DNA of 64,000 nt from Boswellia sacra (taxonomy: Eukaryota; Streptophyta; Magnoliopsida; Sapindales; Burseraceae): positions 2,790,001-2,854,000 of the forward strand of contig SNVD02010473.1 in the NCBI GenBank assembly GCA_013180625.2, in the 5' to 3' direction. A program made the translations under genes and the position numbers. How positions within the stretch are numbered: the first letter of the stretch is position 1; the number at the start of each line of letters is the position of its first letter. Positions 45,713 through 59,559 of the stretch are shown here, piece after piece. The notes below the pieces were generated by a model. The model made no database searches. It was not told the DNA's origin and worked only from the letters and a program-made list of their open reading frames with translations.

Positions 45713-48700
45713 GGAGTAACGATATTAATTACTCTATTAAAATATCTCGTACTCCCCCTTATCTTCCAAACTATGCATATTATACTCACACTAAATAATT
45801 GAAAGATTAACTTTGTCAAACACAACACAAGATTAGTTGGGATGTTACTTAAAGATAAAGCTAATTGGGATTATTTAATCAGCATCTAAGCTTCCATGAT
45901 CCGGCAAGTAGCCAACAAACCGAGGTATGTGTTGTCCATATCGATGAAGTCTGAGCTTAATTATTTTTATTTTTTACAGAATCAATGCTGCTAAATGGGG
46001 AAGAAGAAGCATAGTGCATAGACAAGAGTGATATCATTTTAATTTCATTTTATTTTTAGGTGTCTTGAAATAGACAAGACAAATTTGGGCATGGAATAGT
46101 TATTGTGTTTGACCATTATTTTGTCTTGCTACAAAGTTGTAGAATTGTTGAAATTTTTACTTCCCCTATTGCTATTCTTTACAGTTTTTGATAACATGGA
46201 GAAGGAAATGAAAATTCATATAAAGCTTTAGCATTTCTAGAGAGGAGAATCTTGTTCTTGAAAATTTGGAAATGCTTATTTTGACTTGATCATTCATAGG
46301 GTGGTTTTAGGGCAATTATTATTATTCATCATCTCCTCGGATTGTTTTTAAAATTAGGAAGAATATTTGAATTTTCAAAATATCTCCACCAACATTTAAT
46401 TTTCTACAATTTATATCAAATATTTATTTATTTATTTATTCACTCAAAGTGAGAAATAAGTGAGAAAAGTTAAAATAACAAGTCTTATTTACTTATGCAA
46501 ATGATAGGACTAAAAATTGTTAACATTGACCACTCTTTCACCAAGTATGAACACATCGTTATTAGCTATAAATTCATATTTTGGGTCATATAGGCAATTG
46601 ATAATAATGTACCAAGATGGGATTTAGCTATAATTTGGTATTTTATGGATACATCATTGCATATAAAACCTCTAAACACATATATAAAAATTGTTTTGAG
46701 AATTTAGACAAAGTGACAAACATGACAACTTTTATGCTCGTTTACTCTCTACAAATAATTTAGACAAAAAATTAATGGTATCCACAAACTCTAAATTTAG
46801 ACAAAAAATTAATAGTAATTGCTTATTGGTTTATACAATTAACCTGCATTGTAATATAACCAAGATGTGATCTAACAACAACGACATCAGCGTCATTGTA
46901 CACATGAATTGAATAATTAATATAATAAATAAGTTAGACTTTTGTACAAAGATGGGCCTAAGCTTTAAATGGGTTTTAAGTTCAACCTAACAACTGGAAA
47001 AGTGGGCAACTGAAAAGACTCACCATTTATAGAAGCTTAGAAGATTGTGATATGGGCAAGATTTGGTAGATTGGGTTTGATTAAGGAGGACCAGTCCGTG
47101 ATATATTTAGCATCCCATGTGACTTTCAAAGTTGAATACAGATCATATATAGACTTAAATAATCAAAAGAAATGGAATGGCCAAACACCATCTTCTCAGC
47201 TGTTTCAATTGTTTGTCCACAATGGTCTAAAAGGGAATTGCTTGTGTGGTCATTTTATGAGGAGGGCCATTGCTGCTGATTGAATATAAATATAAATCCT
47301 TTCTATTTTATGCACAGGCATGAGATTGTTGATTGAAATTTAAGTTCGATCTTGTTTGTTTGGGCCCAGAATCTGTTATCATTCTGGATTTTACAAGTCC
47401 ATCTTGTTGGACCAGAGTCCAGCTCATATATAGTGGGCTTTGGTCAGCACACAAAACAGAGGCTTTTTGATATGCATCAGTCAACAATTATGAGCAATTA
47501 TTTTTGATATTGTGAGTGTTCCTTGGTGCGGACCCCAGATGAACTGCTGGAGCATTTCTGCAACTGGTTTGGTTAATTTTTGCAGATCTTGTGATTTGTA
47601 TTTTTCTCTCATTCATGAGGCATCAAACCTCTACTCAAAGCAAGTTGTTGAACCGGAAATAATACCATTTGAAAATGAGACTCTAGGATTCATATGGGGT
47701 ATTCTGAACAAAGCTCAAAATCTTTGGGAAAATATCAATTTTTTTGCGCCAGGAATTGGAAATTTAGTACATGTACAATACTTGCTTCATAGAGTAGTTT
47801 TCTTTTTTTAATATGTGGTATTTGATGGTGTATTGGTGATTTTAGTATAAAGTACAATTATGATTGCAAACTTGCTTGCATGTAATCGCATCATTTCATA
47901 TGGAAGTATCTTTGAAAAAGTTTATACGAGTACTATTATTCTTCTATGTAGACAAACATATAGTGAAGATACCATTCAAATTATTGTTGTTGTGAGTTGT
48001 GACAATTATGTTATCTCATTATGATACATTTATGTCCATTGTAACATAAAAAAAGCTTTGGCATTTTCATTGAAACCGATCTCTGTTCTTAACCCATTTG
48101 GAAGCCATTATCACCCGTTATGCAGTCTAGTCATTTTCTTCTCAGTTGACAATTGACAGTGGTCCATTTATTATTTATCTTTTGCTTACAAACTCTAAGA
48201 GAGAGGGGGAGAGAGAGCCCTTCACCTTCACTTAAATTTTTGGTCTACATCACCAGGCATATTCCAAGCCCATCAATGGTTAAAGTAGTACTGAAAATGA
48301 ACGAGGAACAAGTAGACGTACGCTTGTGGAAACTCTAAAGATTTCAATAGCTATTCTGAAAGGGACAGTACAGCTTGTCTCTCTGCTCCTATAATTTGTC
48401 ACTAACCAACAAAAGGGGCCATCTAATTGACCTTGCTCTGCAACTAATTGCCACAATTTTTGCAATTTCTCTTACAGGTAATCAATTACCCTTGTCGGCA
48501 TCATCCTCCATTATATAACAAAAGCTTTTAAGTCCATGCTTTAAGTTGGCAAACAACCCAAATGGATGGTCTAATAACAAAGGACTTTAGATGAAGAATC
48601 TCTGAACTTTAAAAAATTTTGTGACATGACCAACCCAAAAGGCAAAAAATGCTAAGGATATGCTTAGAGGGTGAACATCTTTTCCTGCATGTGTAGTGTT

Positions 48701-49616
48701 CTGGCTTTCCGAAAGCAGAAAACAGTAAACTCAATGTAAACACATTTTGTTTCAAACTTTTTCTCAAATCAACCAAGGGAAAAAAAAAAAAAAAAGACCG
48801 AGGAAAGGCCATATAAAAATGCATACAAGTTTGAAATTAAAGCATTAAGTAAAATACAAAATAGGACAAACATGAAACTTGGGGTCCTCCAAGCTTTTAA
48901 TTATATCATGTTTTGGTCGTCACATGGTCAATCATGAAACATATGGGAAAATAGACCAGATCCATGTAACCTATACAAATCCATACATTATTGTCTTCCA
49001 ACTAAAATCCTTTTCTCTTGTTGATATACATTATTATTCAGACTGGGTTAATTCAAATTCCATTGAATCGTTTATTTTTATATTAATTGGGTGGTCAGTG
49101 GTCAGTGGCCAGGCCAAGCTAGCTAGTAGAAGTAAACAATGAGGCATGCACATCTTTTTTATCATTGAATCAATTCATCTTGAAGAACAGTACTGATCAA
49201 TACAAACACTTGTCTTTCTTAGCTACTAATCGGCAAACTAAAATCAGTGAACATTAATCCAAGCATACTTGTCACATACAAAGCAAAGTATGCAATTGCA
49301 AACCATGTGTGAGCAAATACCAAAGAAAATAAAGCAAAAATAAACAGAAAGGGACAACCATGAAAGCAAGGGTTACCTGTCATTTTGTTCCAAGCCATGT
49401 GCCATGAATTATATGCTTTCTTTGGCCCTCCATCTCCATCTCCATCAACATCTACCTTTCCCTTTTTTTTTTATCTTCTTCATGCAAGCTCCCCTTTCCT
49501 CTTTCTATCCTATACTTTCATGGCACACATCAAGAAAACCAAATTTAGGGTAAATAAAAAACGCAATCCTGGCTATCTTATAATAGATAATTAATATATG
49601 TAAGTGCTCATATCAA
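45713..49616. other. Intergenic region without recognised genes
   Basis: Some parts (46,950-47,830 and 48,100-48,600) are less AT-rich and have open frames up to 99 codons, but these show no family resemblance, splice continuity or repeat coding. Poly(A) at ~48,780 could be an old insertion tail. The segment next to 49,616 is the 3' flank of the DUF1645 gene. Confidence 0.45.
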
Positions 49617-50435
49617 TCATTTCTTCAGCTTGTTCTTATCTTTGCCGTTGAACAATTTTGAACCTAAACCGAATAGATTCCCTGATGGAACATTGAGAAG
49701 TACAGGAGTGACATGAACACCATTGCCATAAGATCCATAACCCTTCTTCAATGGAGGCTTGAGATGATTTGTTGAAGAAGAAGAAGAAGACGATGATGAT
49801 GAAGAATGTGAGGACCTTATTGATGCTTGTTTCTGTGAATGAATCTCCTTATCCTTTAACAATGCTGCTCGCTTATCAGTCGATGCTGAACCAGTTGAAT
49901 TGCTCCTCGACAATAGTGGCGGTATAGGACACAAGCTCCTCCCATAACCACTCCCACAATTCAAACTACTACTTCTCTTGAACCTCCAAAACGACTTGGA
50001 ACTTTGCTTCTCATCCAAATGATCATCCTCTCCAGATTCATCCCTCATTATCTTGCTTCCCTTCGAACTCAAGCTCTCATCTTTCGATTCTTCAACATGA
50101 ATTTTACTCCCAGAATGGTCAGGGTTGAGTGCAGGCATCAATGGTGGCAAAGGAGCCAATGCTTGTTGTGAAGATTGATCAGCAGGAGGCCCTGTTTGTT
50201 TCCCAGGAATGTTTTTCTTCTTGACTTGTGTAGGGAGAATCTTCCCATCCGAGAAAAGCTCATCCGCAGATGAAGAATCTGCTTCAAAGCTTTTCCGAAC
50301 ACAGAAGTCGAAATCAACACCTATTGAGTTTGATCTACGAGTATGTTGCTCCACAGGCACGCCCTCGGCTTGACAAAAATCATGAGAAAATGAAATCCTC
50401 GGACTCAATCCTGAATTATCGAGTTCAATCGCCAT
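49617..50435 (-). CDS. DUF1645 family protein, intronless (272 aa)
   Basis: Plant-specific, Ser-rich family without enzymatic activity; some members are stress- or elicitor-responsive and nuclear or membrane-associated (family knowledge, limited). The diagnostic N-terminal block is a Phe-rich FDFCVRKSF followed by SSADELFSDGKILPT (residues ~40-70). The middle has WRFKRSSSLNCG then PPLLSRSNSTGS, the repeated basic-Ser pattern of the family. Near the C-terminus NGVHVTPVLLNVPSGNLFGLG precedes a Lys-rich tail ending in KLKK. A poly-Ser run near residues 209-220 is encoded by a short GAA/GAT-type repeat on the plus strand. The start is the only ATG before the conserved region. A TATA-like TATATATATATATA at ~50,769-50,782 lies ~340 bp upstream. 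Confidence 0.88.
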   Translation of the reverse strand: MAIELDNSGLSPRISFSHDFCQAEGVPVEQHTRRSNSIGVDFDFCVRKSFEADSSSADELFSDGKILPTQVKKKNIPGKQTGPPADQSSQQALAPLPPLMPALNPDHSGSKIHVEESKDESLSSKGSKIMRDESGEDDHLDEKQSSKSFWRFKRSSSLNCGSGYGRSLCPIPPLLSRSNSTGSASTDKRAALLKDKEIHSQKQASIRSSHSSSSSSSSSSSTNHLKPPLKKGYGSYGNGVHVTPVLLNVPSGNLFGLGSKLFNGKDKNKLKK

Positions 50436-53400
50436 TATTATTATTATTATTCTCTCTGAACCTCAGCAATAATAACACAAAACTACAGATCGATGAAAAC
50501 TCAAGAGCTAGCTAGCATGCAAACCCCACACGAGACAAGACAACATAGACATGGAGATGAAGTTCTCAAGTGATGATTTATAATTACCAACATTAACGAA
50601 CAAGAAGAGAAGAGATGCTAACAAGGACAACTAACCACTAAATCAAATAACACTCCTGGAAATTAAGGCATTGAAATGGAAAAAGATGTGATGATCTATG
50701 TATAAAGAGAAGATATGAAGATGATGAAGATAAAGACTTGTGACCAAAACTGAAGGCAATTATAACTGATATATATATATATACTCGAAGGAGATCAATA
50801 TGAGATTGAGAATAACATTGCATGAGATGAGAGACTGAGTCTTGGGTGAGTTAAAGATGAAATTAGAGAGCGACGTGACGAGAGTTTTAAGCACCGAAAG
50901 CCGGCCTCTGTGGAGTTGTTTTAAAGCATATAAATAAATAAAGTAGAAATATAATGCAATATAATATGCGATACTCCTATCAACAAACATGTATACATGT
51001 TTTTCACTTACGTGGATGGGCATTATTTGCTTTTTTTTGGGATTACTAATATTTTGGAGGAGAATATACATTATACAAGAAAATATATCATTATCAAAAT
51101 ATAATATTCTTTTTAGTAATTCTGATTTATCTAGTATATGGGTTAACAACCTTAATTTGGTAATTATAAGAAAATTATATCAGAAAAATAAAGTTTAAGA
51201 GTTAAGCGATATATGTGATCTATTATTTTATAAATGTAATCAATTGATCTAGTTGATGATAATGTTAATTTCTTGTTATACAAGGGATTTTCGTGATTGA
51301 ATTTCCTTTATTTTAATCAGGTTTGTGGATGTTCGTGATAAAGATAAAATGAGTAATATATATAGTTTTCTGATCATTAACAAAAGTTGTTTTAATGTAG
51401 ATTAGTATCAAAATTTGTATAATATTAAATAAAAGAATCCCAATAAATTAACATTCCATTAGAGTATAATAAGTTGTAAATTAAGGTGTTTAGTTGTACG
51501 GAGCCAAATCATAGTATCATACTATTCAACTTAATCTTTCTCTTAAAAATCAATCCATATCAGGCCACTTGGAGCTAATAGCAGTCATCAAATTAGATAT
51601 TAATTTGTTTAATCTAAGCCTAATCACAATTAATTTTTTAATGTAGCATGTTGTGAGAGAAACCCAACAGAGTTTTTAATTGCAAACATACATTCCCATT
51701 CTAATAAGTTTCTAATAATTAACCCTGTGCTTGCAATTAGTGATACCATTTTATATATAATATAAAGAATATTTCTTCTTTCTTTTTTCAGAAATTATCC
51801 ATTTATTTTTAATTAATTATTATCGTTTATTAATTATGATCAAAATCATACCTATAGTTGATCAAACCTGGTAAAATTCAGAATTTGAGGTTATCATTTA
51901 CTTAATTTTTTGTGGGTATGTTTTTGTGTTATTTGATTTATTGCCAACTTGCAAATAGGTATCGAAACACAAGCACATTTTTAATAGGTATTTAAATCTT
52001 TTCAGTTGGTTTTGTCCAAGTCTTGTTGGAACTTCATTATATTGGTCATTTAGCCATACCATAGTTTCCGGAATTTAATGTCAAAATAGTTAGCAATTCA
52101 CTGTTTTGTTCAATTAATCTATTGGGGCCCTTCAGGCACTTCATAAGTCAAGAACTAAAAAAGCAAATTTATAAATCATACATTAATGAAAGAGACTTAA
52201 TCAAAACTTGAATATATGCATATCTTATCTTATATATATGTACACAAATCACAATCAAGACTATATATTCAAAACTGACCCACTTGCAATCAAATTACAA
52301 TAATGAAATTACTGAAACCTTCAGCTCCATCATCATTCTTGGATTATGCTTAAAAGTCATAGATATTTATATAATAATATACAAATGGGCTTACTCAATC
52401 ATTTATATAAAAGTTTATAATAAATTAATTAATTCGACCAAGTGGGGATTTTCCTAATCTTGTAATTATGTAAGTTCATATTAAGCTTAATTAATAAATT
52501 CAACCTTAGTAAGTGTATAATGAAGCTAGCTAACTCACCTAAGATATATTAGAAGTAATCAACATGACTTTGCACCTAGCATTGACCTTAAGGTGCCAAT
52601 ATTAAAAATTTAAGAGTAAATATGATAGATATATTTAACTGATCATATTACATGATATTTCACCTAATTCTTCATAAATAGCATTAATTTTATTTTGTTT
52701 TTATTTAATTAACACCGCAGTATTTACCTTCTTTCGGTTGTGCTTTAAATCAAAAGCTTAATTGCACTTTACTTTTGAAGGTTGGTTGCTTGTCCATTGT
52801 TGAATGCAAGTATACCTTTTATGAAGTTTTTATTTTTATTTTGGCTCAAAGAGATTTTTCTGACAACAGTTGTTGTTCTTATTATTATTGTTATCATCAC
52901 GTGTTATTTTAGGTGGGTTGTAACTTGGTTTATTCAATTATTATATGGCCCTTAAACAAAAAACCTTCTGGATGAATAAAACTTAAAAAAAAAACTAATA
53001 AATAATAAATTTATTGTTATACCAAACATAATAAAAGTTAAGTTTTTATAATTTATATTGTTGTATTGTCAGGGGAATTTGATAATAATCCCAATTTGCT
53101 GAAAAATAATGCTGGCAAGTCAGAGGTTACATGGGCCAAAATAATTTTTTAATTAATTGGTTTGGTAAGAATTTCTTGTTGTACTTATTTGTTTTGTAGA
53201 ATAAATGATTCTGTCTTCAAAATTAAATAAAATTATGTTCAAGTAAATAAACATCTAATAATAGGACACAATTTCAAATATTTAACTTCATCGTCCCTTG
53301 TATGATTTTCCAACAAACGCTTCAGGAAGGATATAAAATAAGCATACCCTTCGTCGATCAGAGAAATTATTATGTTTTACTTTATCAGCCAAGATTTTGG

Positions 53401-54680
53401 TCCAGCTAGGAGACGACTTTAAACAATAACAAGATAATAAATTAGATTAAAATAATCCAAAAGAATTTAAGAGTCAAATTCTAAAAAGAAAATTTATACT
53501 AAAATTAGGATTTTCAACGGCCAGACAATACATATAACATAGACGGGCGGATCCTTTGGAGGGTTCAAGTTGACAGAAATTAAAAAATAGGGGGATCATT
53601 GGGAGTAACATATAAATTATGAACCAAAAATAATGAAATTAATCTAAAAATTAGGACTTTTTATTATTTTGCAGGGGCCATGGCTACCCCTGGCCATTGT
53701 AGACATGCCATCCCATCCATCCCTGACAATATACGCGGATATAATGAAAAAAACCGCTGATTATTAATTAAAGATGAAATAAAATAAATTTCAAATTACA
53801 TATTCAAAGAGACAAATTCCGACAATAGAATCCAAAACTATACAAAGCGTCTAATCTAATAATTCAATCTCTTAAACTTGGAACTGTTCCAAATTTGTAC
53901 ATATCCTTAATATATAGTTTAGTTATTAAAAAAGAAATTGATTGAGTGTGGGTCTGAGAGCTTAATTAAAAAAAAAAAAACCCATTTCAGAAATTCAACT
54001 CAATCAATTATTAATTTCAACATAATTTTTCCAAGCATACAAATAAATATGCATGATTATATTTATAAAGCAATAAGTTTATTGAAAATTCTTTCGAATC
54101 TTATCAAACTCACAAATTCAATCTTAATCATCCATTTTTTTTTCATCATAATAATATTAGAATTTTATAACAGGATTCACGATAGATGTTTTTCACAATG
54201 TAGATAAAGATATAATCATGAAACACATCTTATATCTACATCAAATATTAAAAGAGTTTTGATAAATAAAGGGAACATACTTTTGCTTCCCAAGCTTTTC
54301 CAATCTATCATGCCAATGTTGGTGGTTGATGGGCTAAAGGATGAGTAGGGTCCATAAAGCCTAGTCGGTCCAAGAAATACTTTACAAGTTTTTAATTTCC
54401 ATCCATATGTTTGTGTTCTCTAACCCAAAGTCATTTCTACCTTTCCCCACTTGCCCATGTGATCAATTCCTCTTCAAGACATCTACCAAAATTATGTTCC
54501 AATTCACATCAATTAAACCTTCTCTTTTATTTAATCCTAACATTCACCTAATGTTTCTCCAATTGTCCTGGTTGGGTGAGGTCATACCCACACATAGCAT
54601 ACAATTAAAATAAATTGAATTTATTATTGTTATGATAAAAAATATATTATCACTAAAACATTTCAGATAGCATAAATAAT
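50436..54680. other. Intergenic region
   Basis: The first ~450 bases are promoter and leader of the DUF1645 gene, including an ATT trinucleotide run just upstream of its ATG. The rest is AT-rich with no gene, tRNA or clear repeat that I could identify. Confidence 0.5.
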
Positions 54681-54851
54681 AATGCTAAACTTATAACCTA
54701 AAGTCTATAACCTGATGTTGCAGTCTACATGATAAAAACTCACTAAATGAGGAAAAAACAAAAATGAATGAGATAAGTTACATATATAGTGAATTTTTGC
54801 CACTTAAGCTACAACATCATATTGTGGGCTTTGGGTTATAAAACTAGCATT
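54681..54851. mobile_element. MITE with ~50-bp imperfect terminal inverted repeats (171 bp)
   Basis: The left arm AATGCTAAACTTATAACCTA... and the reverse complement of the right arm, AATGCTAGTTTTATAACCCA..., align for about 50 bases. They include AAAG(T/C)C(T/C)A and TGATGTTG(C/T)AG. The whole unit can fold on itself. No coding capacity. The TSD is not certain; the flanks are AT-rich. Confidence 0.85.
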
Positions 54852-55809
54852 ACAGTAGTGTAAAAATACCATCACCTCCTTTGCTTTTATTGAATTTATG
54901 AAATTTCAGGAGTGGTTTGAGAAAATTTAGGGCAGTTTTATGAAACTTTCATAAGTTATGGCATTGTTTCAACTTTTACATGCAACAGAGAGGTTTTGTA
55001 TGATTGACAAAATCTTAAGGATGATCAATGGCAATGTATAGTGTTATGTTCTTATCAAAAAAATTTTTATGTTGTTAAAATATTCTTCTAAATATAAAAT
55101 TAGTGGAACATGTTTATTTTCTTTTAAAAAGTTTTCAGTGTAGAAAAGAAATTAAAAGTAATGTACCAAGACTTGGTGCATACTTGACTAACGCCATCGG
55201 AGGTCAAATAATAATGACAATTTTGATCTCATCTTCACAGGGTACGTCCTGATTCCTGAAAGCTTCTGCAATTTTTGCAGGGAAAAAGGTTGAGAGAGAA
55301 AGAAGGCCACGGTCAGGCTGTCAGGGTCCTCAGCACCCTCTGGATGTCTAGTGCCTTACAGGTAAGCCGTGACGAATTGAGGAGCCTCTTCTCTGTGTAT
55401 CTAATTTTCTTACAATTAATTACCAAATTAAGTGATCACCTTGAAAGTTGAAACTTTAATTCCTCCGCTCAATTTAGGGAAGAGAATTGAGTAACTAGCA
55501 ATCATATCTCACAAAATCGTTAAGTTCTCTTCGCATAAGCTTACTTTGAATTTATCTTATAAATTTTTTGATGTATATTCCCAGAAAGATAGTCAACAAA
55601 TAGTTGGTGAATGGTTGACCAAAATCATAGTATCATACTATTTTTTTAATAATTAATGAGCATATGTACGGGGGATATTTCTTTATCTCAATTTTTAGTA
55701 AAATTAAGATAAATTCAGAAGTTTGCAATTTTTTCCTGACATGGAAACACATCAAGTAAGTTCAAAGTTCACACTAGCAAATCATTCACGGGGGCAAAGC
55801 CCCACAGCA
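54852..55809. other. Intergenic region downstream of the CRK gene
   Basis: Mostly AT-rich. An exon-like, GC-richer island lies at ~55,240-55,380, with TTTTTGCAG|GG on the left and TTACAG|GTAAGC on the right; both are good splice signals, but the frame between them is short and unrecognised. It could be a non-coding exon or a relic. Confidence 0.4.
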
Positions 55810-58436
55810 TCACCTGCCATTGACTAATGAAATCGTAATACTGTTTCTGGAACTGTGATTGCCTCTGCTTTGATCTCTATCACCCTGGAAACCGGCCTCA
55901 GGCTGCCCTGCTGGTGCTGGAGGTATTGTCACTGAACTATTTGAGAGCATTGATATTGTAGAAGACATTGTTGGGCGGTCTTGTATGTTCTGTTGTGTGC
56001 ACAATAAGGCAATTCGCATGACTCTCATTGCGGTTTCCTCAGGAAATGAACCAATTGTCACATCTACCAATTCCATTAGCCTCTTTTCCTGTTCCAACCT
56101 CCTTGCCTGCAACATAGAAAACACAAATACTTGTTAAATGAAAAACAAACAAAGGCACAACAAAAGCCTCATGTTGTATTAATTTCATGAACATTATCAA
56201 GAAGGCGTTTTATTTATTTTCTTTGTGCTCACAAGTTTGAGGAGCTCCTGGCTTTCTGTCTCCAACCGAAGATCAAAATTTTTTCTCCCGCTTATTATTT
56301 CTAACATTAACACACCAAAACTGAACACATCGCTCTTGACAGACAAGAAGCCTCTAATGGCATATTCCGGAGCCATGTAGCCACTGTAAAGACAATATCA
56401 ACTTCTATTAGTACTCTATGATCGCGTCTCTATGAATCATTCATCAATGTCACATATGCATATGGTATACACTTACAATGTTCCAACAATCTGACGAGTT
56501 CTCTGATGGCTTTGTTCATCGTTAAATATTAGCCTGGCCAAGCCAAAGTCTGATATTTTTGGATTCATTTGTTCATCAAGTAGGATGTTGCTTGCTTTAA
56601 TATCTCTATGTATGATTCTAAGGATAGAATCCTGATGAAGATAAAGAAGCCCCCGTGCCACACCCATTATAATGTTGAGACGCTTTCGCCAATCAAGTAT
56701 TGCACTCTTACTCTTATCTGTAAGCATATATAAAATCATCACAAACAAGTATTAGGCAAATAGAATTTTAACCAATTAGATGAATATTTATTATTATAAG
56801 CTATTACCAAAGAGGAACTTGTCTAGGCTCTTGTTTGGTAAGTATTCATAGACCAGAATTTTCTCGTTTCCATGAACGCAGCATCCAAACAATCGGACTA
56901 GATTCCTGTGTCTCATTTCCAATAAAACTTTGACTTCGTTTGCAAACTCTTCTTTTCCTTGACTTGAGTCAGCTGCAAGCTTCTTTACAGCAATATCTTT
57001 ACCATCAGCCATTCTTCCCTAACACATTAGCTTCCATGTATCAGATATTGTTGGTCAAAATTAGACTTTGAAAGTGATGTAAACTTGCATTTTCTAGGAA
57101 TGTCGTCACAAATTAATCAAAGACCTTATCTCCAGTCTGACCAAAGATAAGGTCAATTCATTGGGAAATTGGACTGAATGTTATGCATGTGTGTGTATAT
57201 ATATTAAAAGTAGCAAGTCCATTAATGGCCCATTTTTGTTTTCCTTTTCTGGACAGATCCGGTCCGGTTTCGACAATATAATTAATGGGATAGACATTTT
57301 TATCAAAATTCAACAACTTAGATATATTAAATTTCAGTGGCAAAATGAAAAACATATTTACCTTGTATACTGTTCCAAATCCTCCTCTTCCAAGCATATT
57401 TTCATTAGAGAAGTTATCAGTTGCTACAATCAAGACCTCAAAATCGAACAAGAAAGATCTTCCCTCAATGCCCTCTTCCTTAATCACCCGATCGCCAGCA
57501 TTTTCTACTCTTTTCTTTACAATCCACAGCAGCCCAACAATGAAAACAAACCCAAATAGTGCACCAGCACCAGCAATAAGTCCAATCATCGTTGCCTTAC
57601 GGCTGCCTTCGGTTCCCTCGCCATCCGACGAATTCCTGTATGGAGGGCCAGCCTCCGGTTCCGTGTTAGGCGCCGATGCAGGTGCCAACAACGTGCTAAT
57701 ATCTGGTGCAGTTTCCCAATCTTTGTGCACAGGATCCATGTTAACCTGGACACTGCAAGTTGGTGAAACAACCCAACTAGCCCACTTTCCTGAACAACAG
57801 CCTTGTATAAAACTAGTCCACTGATAGCAAACAATTTGTGCAACTCTCACCTTCAATGTCCCGGGTGCACTCCACATAGCCATATACAGAATAATAACCG
57901 GAAACTTTCGTTTTCGCTATTGCATATCTCTTATCCGATTTGCCTGCTATAACTGACAGATTTTCTGTGAAACTTTTAACAGTTTGATCAAAACTAGATG
58001 GATAGGGGGCGTCGCGAGTGTCGAATAGCCAATCCAAGTCTGAGCTATCAGTCTTGTTTATGAAGTTATTGGATGAGTAGCGGATCATGCAGTAAGTATG
58101 CCAAACCTGAGCGGATGTTTGGTTCGGACAGACACGATGGATACTTGACACAGCAGAGTCTATGCAGGTTTGGCAATCCAAGGGGGCCAACGTGGCTCGA
58201 CAGAGGGCAAGAGATGTGACAGGCTGAGACGAATTGTTTATTGCGGTAGCAAATCCAGTTGGAGCAGTGTTTTTTTTAAGTGTGTTGAGCGCAATGCTGA
58301 GGCTAGAGGAGAAAATAGAGTCAAACGTATAGTTGCTTGTATAATCACAAACATAGATGCGAGGACCATCCTCTCCGGATATAAGGTGAATAAAATGGAA
58401 GATGAAGAGAATAAAGAGAACCTGATGTACTAACAT
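55810..58436 (-). CDS. Cysteine-rich receptor-like protein kinase (DUF26/CRK), 5 exons, one frameshift
   Basis: Plasma-membrane receptor kinase family linked to pathogen and redox signalling. Exons: 58436-57362, 57018-56808, 56717-56477, 56383-56233, 56106-55810. Residues 1-21 are a signal peptide. DUF26-1 has C-x8-C-x2-C ([13 protein letters not shown]) and DUF26-2 has [14 protein letters not shown] hydrophobic helix ([20 protein letters not shown]) precedes the kinase: [10 protein letters not shown], Lys in [23 protein letters not shown]. The two DUF26-2 halves lie in different frames: the frame from the ATG stops at 57,813, while the rest continues from about 57,820. The summed exons are 1975 nt, one more than a multiple of three, so a single extra base near 57,815-57,833 explains it. 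Otherwise ~657 aa, normal for CRKs. It is either a sequencing slip or a recent loss of function. Confidence 0.85.
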
Positions 58437-59559
58437 CCTTCTAGAGTTAGACTTGAGCTACGATGACAATAATTGTTATATAGTATACTAACATCCTAAA
58501 GCAAATATTTGTCTTGTTAAAGAGCAAATAATCAAAGAAGATTGCTGCTGGGAGCGAAAAGCAAATCTATGCGTGTGTGTGTGTAAACTGCAATTATTGA
58601 CTCTTCGTGAGAGATATATGTAGTGAAAATTAGTTAATTGTTGATATTAATGGCCTTGGCTTTCATGCATGGCCTGGTCACAGCTGTCTGGCTGTCCGAG
58701 AAGAAATCTTCTAAGGGACATGGGAAAAATCTTTTCTCTGTCCAACGAATCAGTCAATTGCATTCGAAGTCTTTCTCAAATTGCGGCAAGCGAATCATGT
58801 GTTATAATTAATTATTTTAAAAGACAAGTTGACATTTAAAAAAGAAAGTATATTAATTATACATAGGTCATATACGCCATGATTACGTCTACGATATTGA
58901 TGTAAGTATTGGCATGGTTGAAGATATTTTCTCTCCATATATATGATCATCGGACACTTTACATCATAAATTGATAAAACTTACACAGCCAACATAAGTA
59001 GTCAGAGATCAATATATAATTAAAAAAAAATGGTTTGAATTCAGTTTGCAATATAAAAGGAAGAAAAATTGTACGTTGGTAAAATGGCTGCGGCATTTGA
59101 ATGGAGTTCCATTGATTTTTATATATATGGGCTGCAACTGTGAGAATGAGTTGCTTCTCGAGGTCTTCTTGTTTTTTTAAACCCTTACTTGTATGCAGCT
59201 AATGAGAGTAACCATCATAACCATCACATACATAGACAAATTCTCCATTCCAGGGAGACTGATTATAAAATATAAGCCAAGTAGCCAACTTGCATATATA
59301 ACAAGTCCAAGGAAAAGAGTTAAGAAAAAAACTCTCTAACATAATCCAATACTTGTTATGCTACTCCTCTCAGGTTTTATAAAATTTATTAAAAGCCTTC
59401 CTCCCAGAAAATGGTACCCTCTTCCATACCAAATAATGAATAAGAGTTGACTCAACAATTTGGAGAAAAGTCTTTTATTAACAAATTAGGTTGTGGTACA
59501 AACAGTTTTACAGTTGCAGCATCTATTGATACTCCAGCATATCATCATGACGTTGACTA
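58437..59559. other. Spacer between the two CRK copies
   Basis: Promoter and leader of the first CRK gene plus the 3' flank of the second copy. A TATA-like TTATATAGTATAC lies ~40 bases upstream of the ATG. A short (TG)n tract is at ~58,570. No other gene seen. Confidence 0.5.

Noticed and set aside
47512..47811. 99-codon plus-strand frame
   Set aside because: No family resemblance, no promoter or splice context, and it sits in a long region with no other coding evidence.
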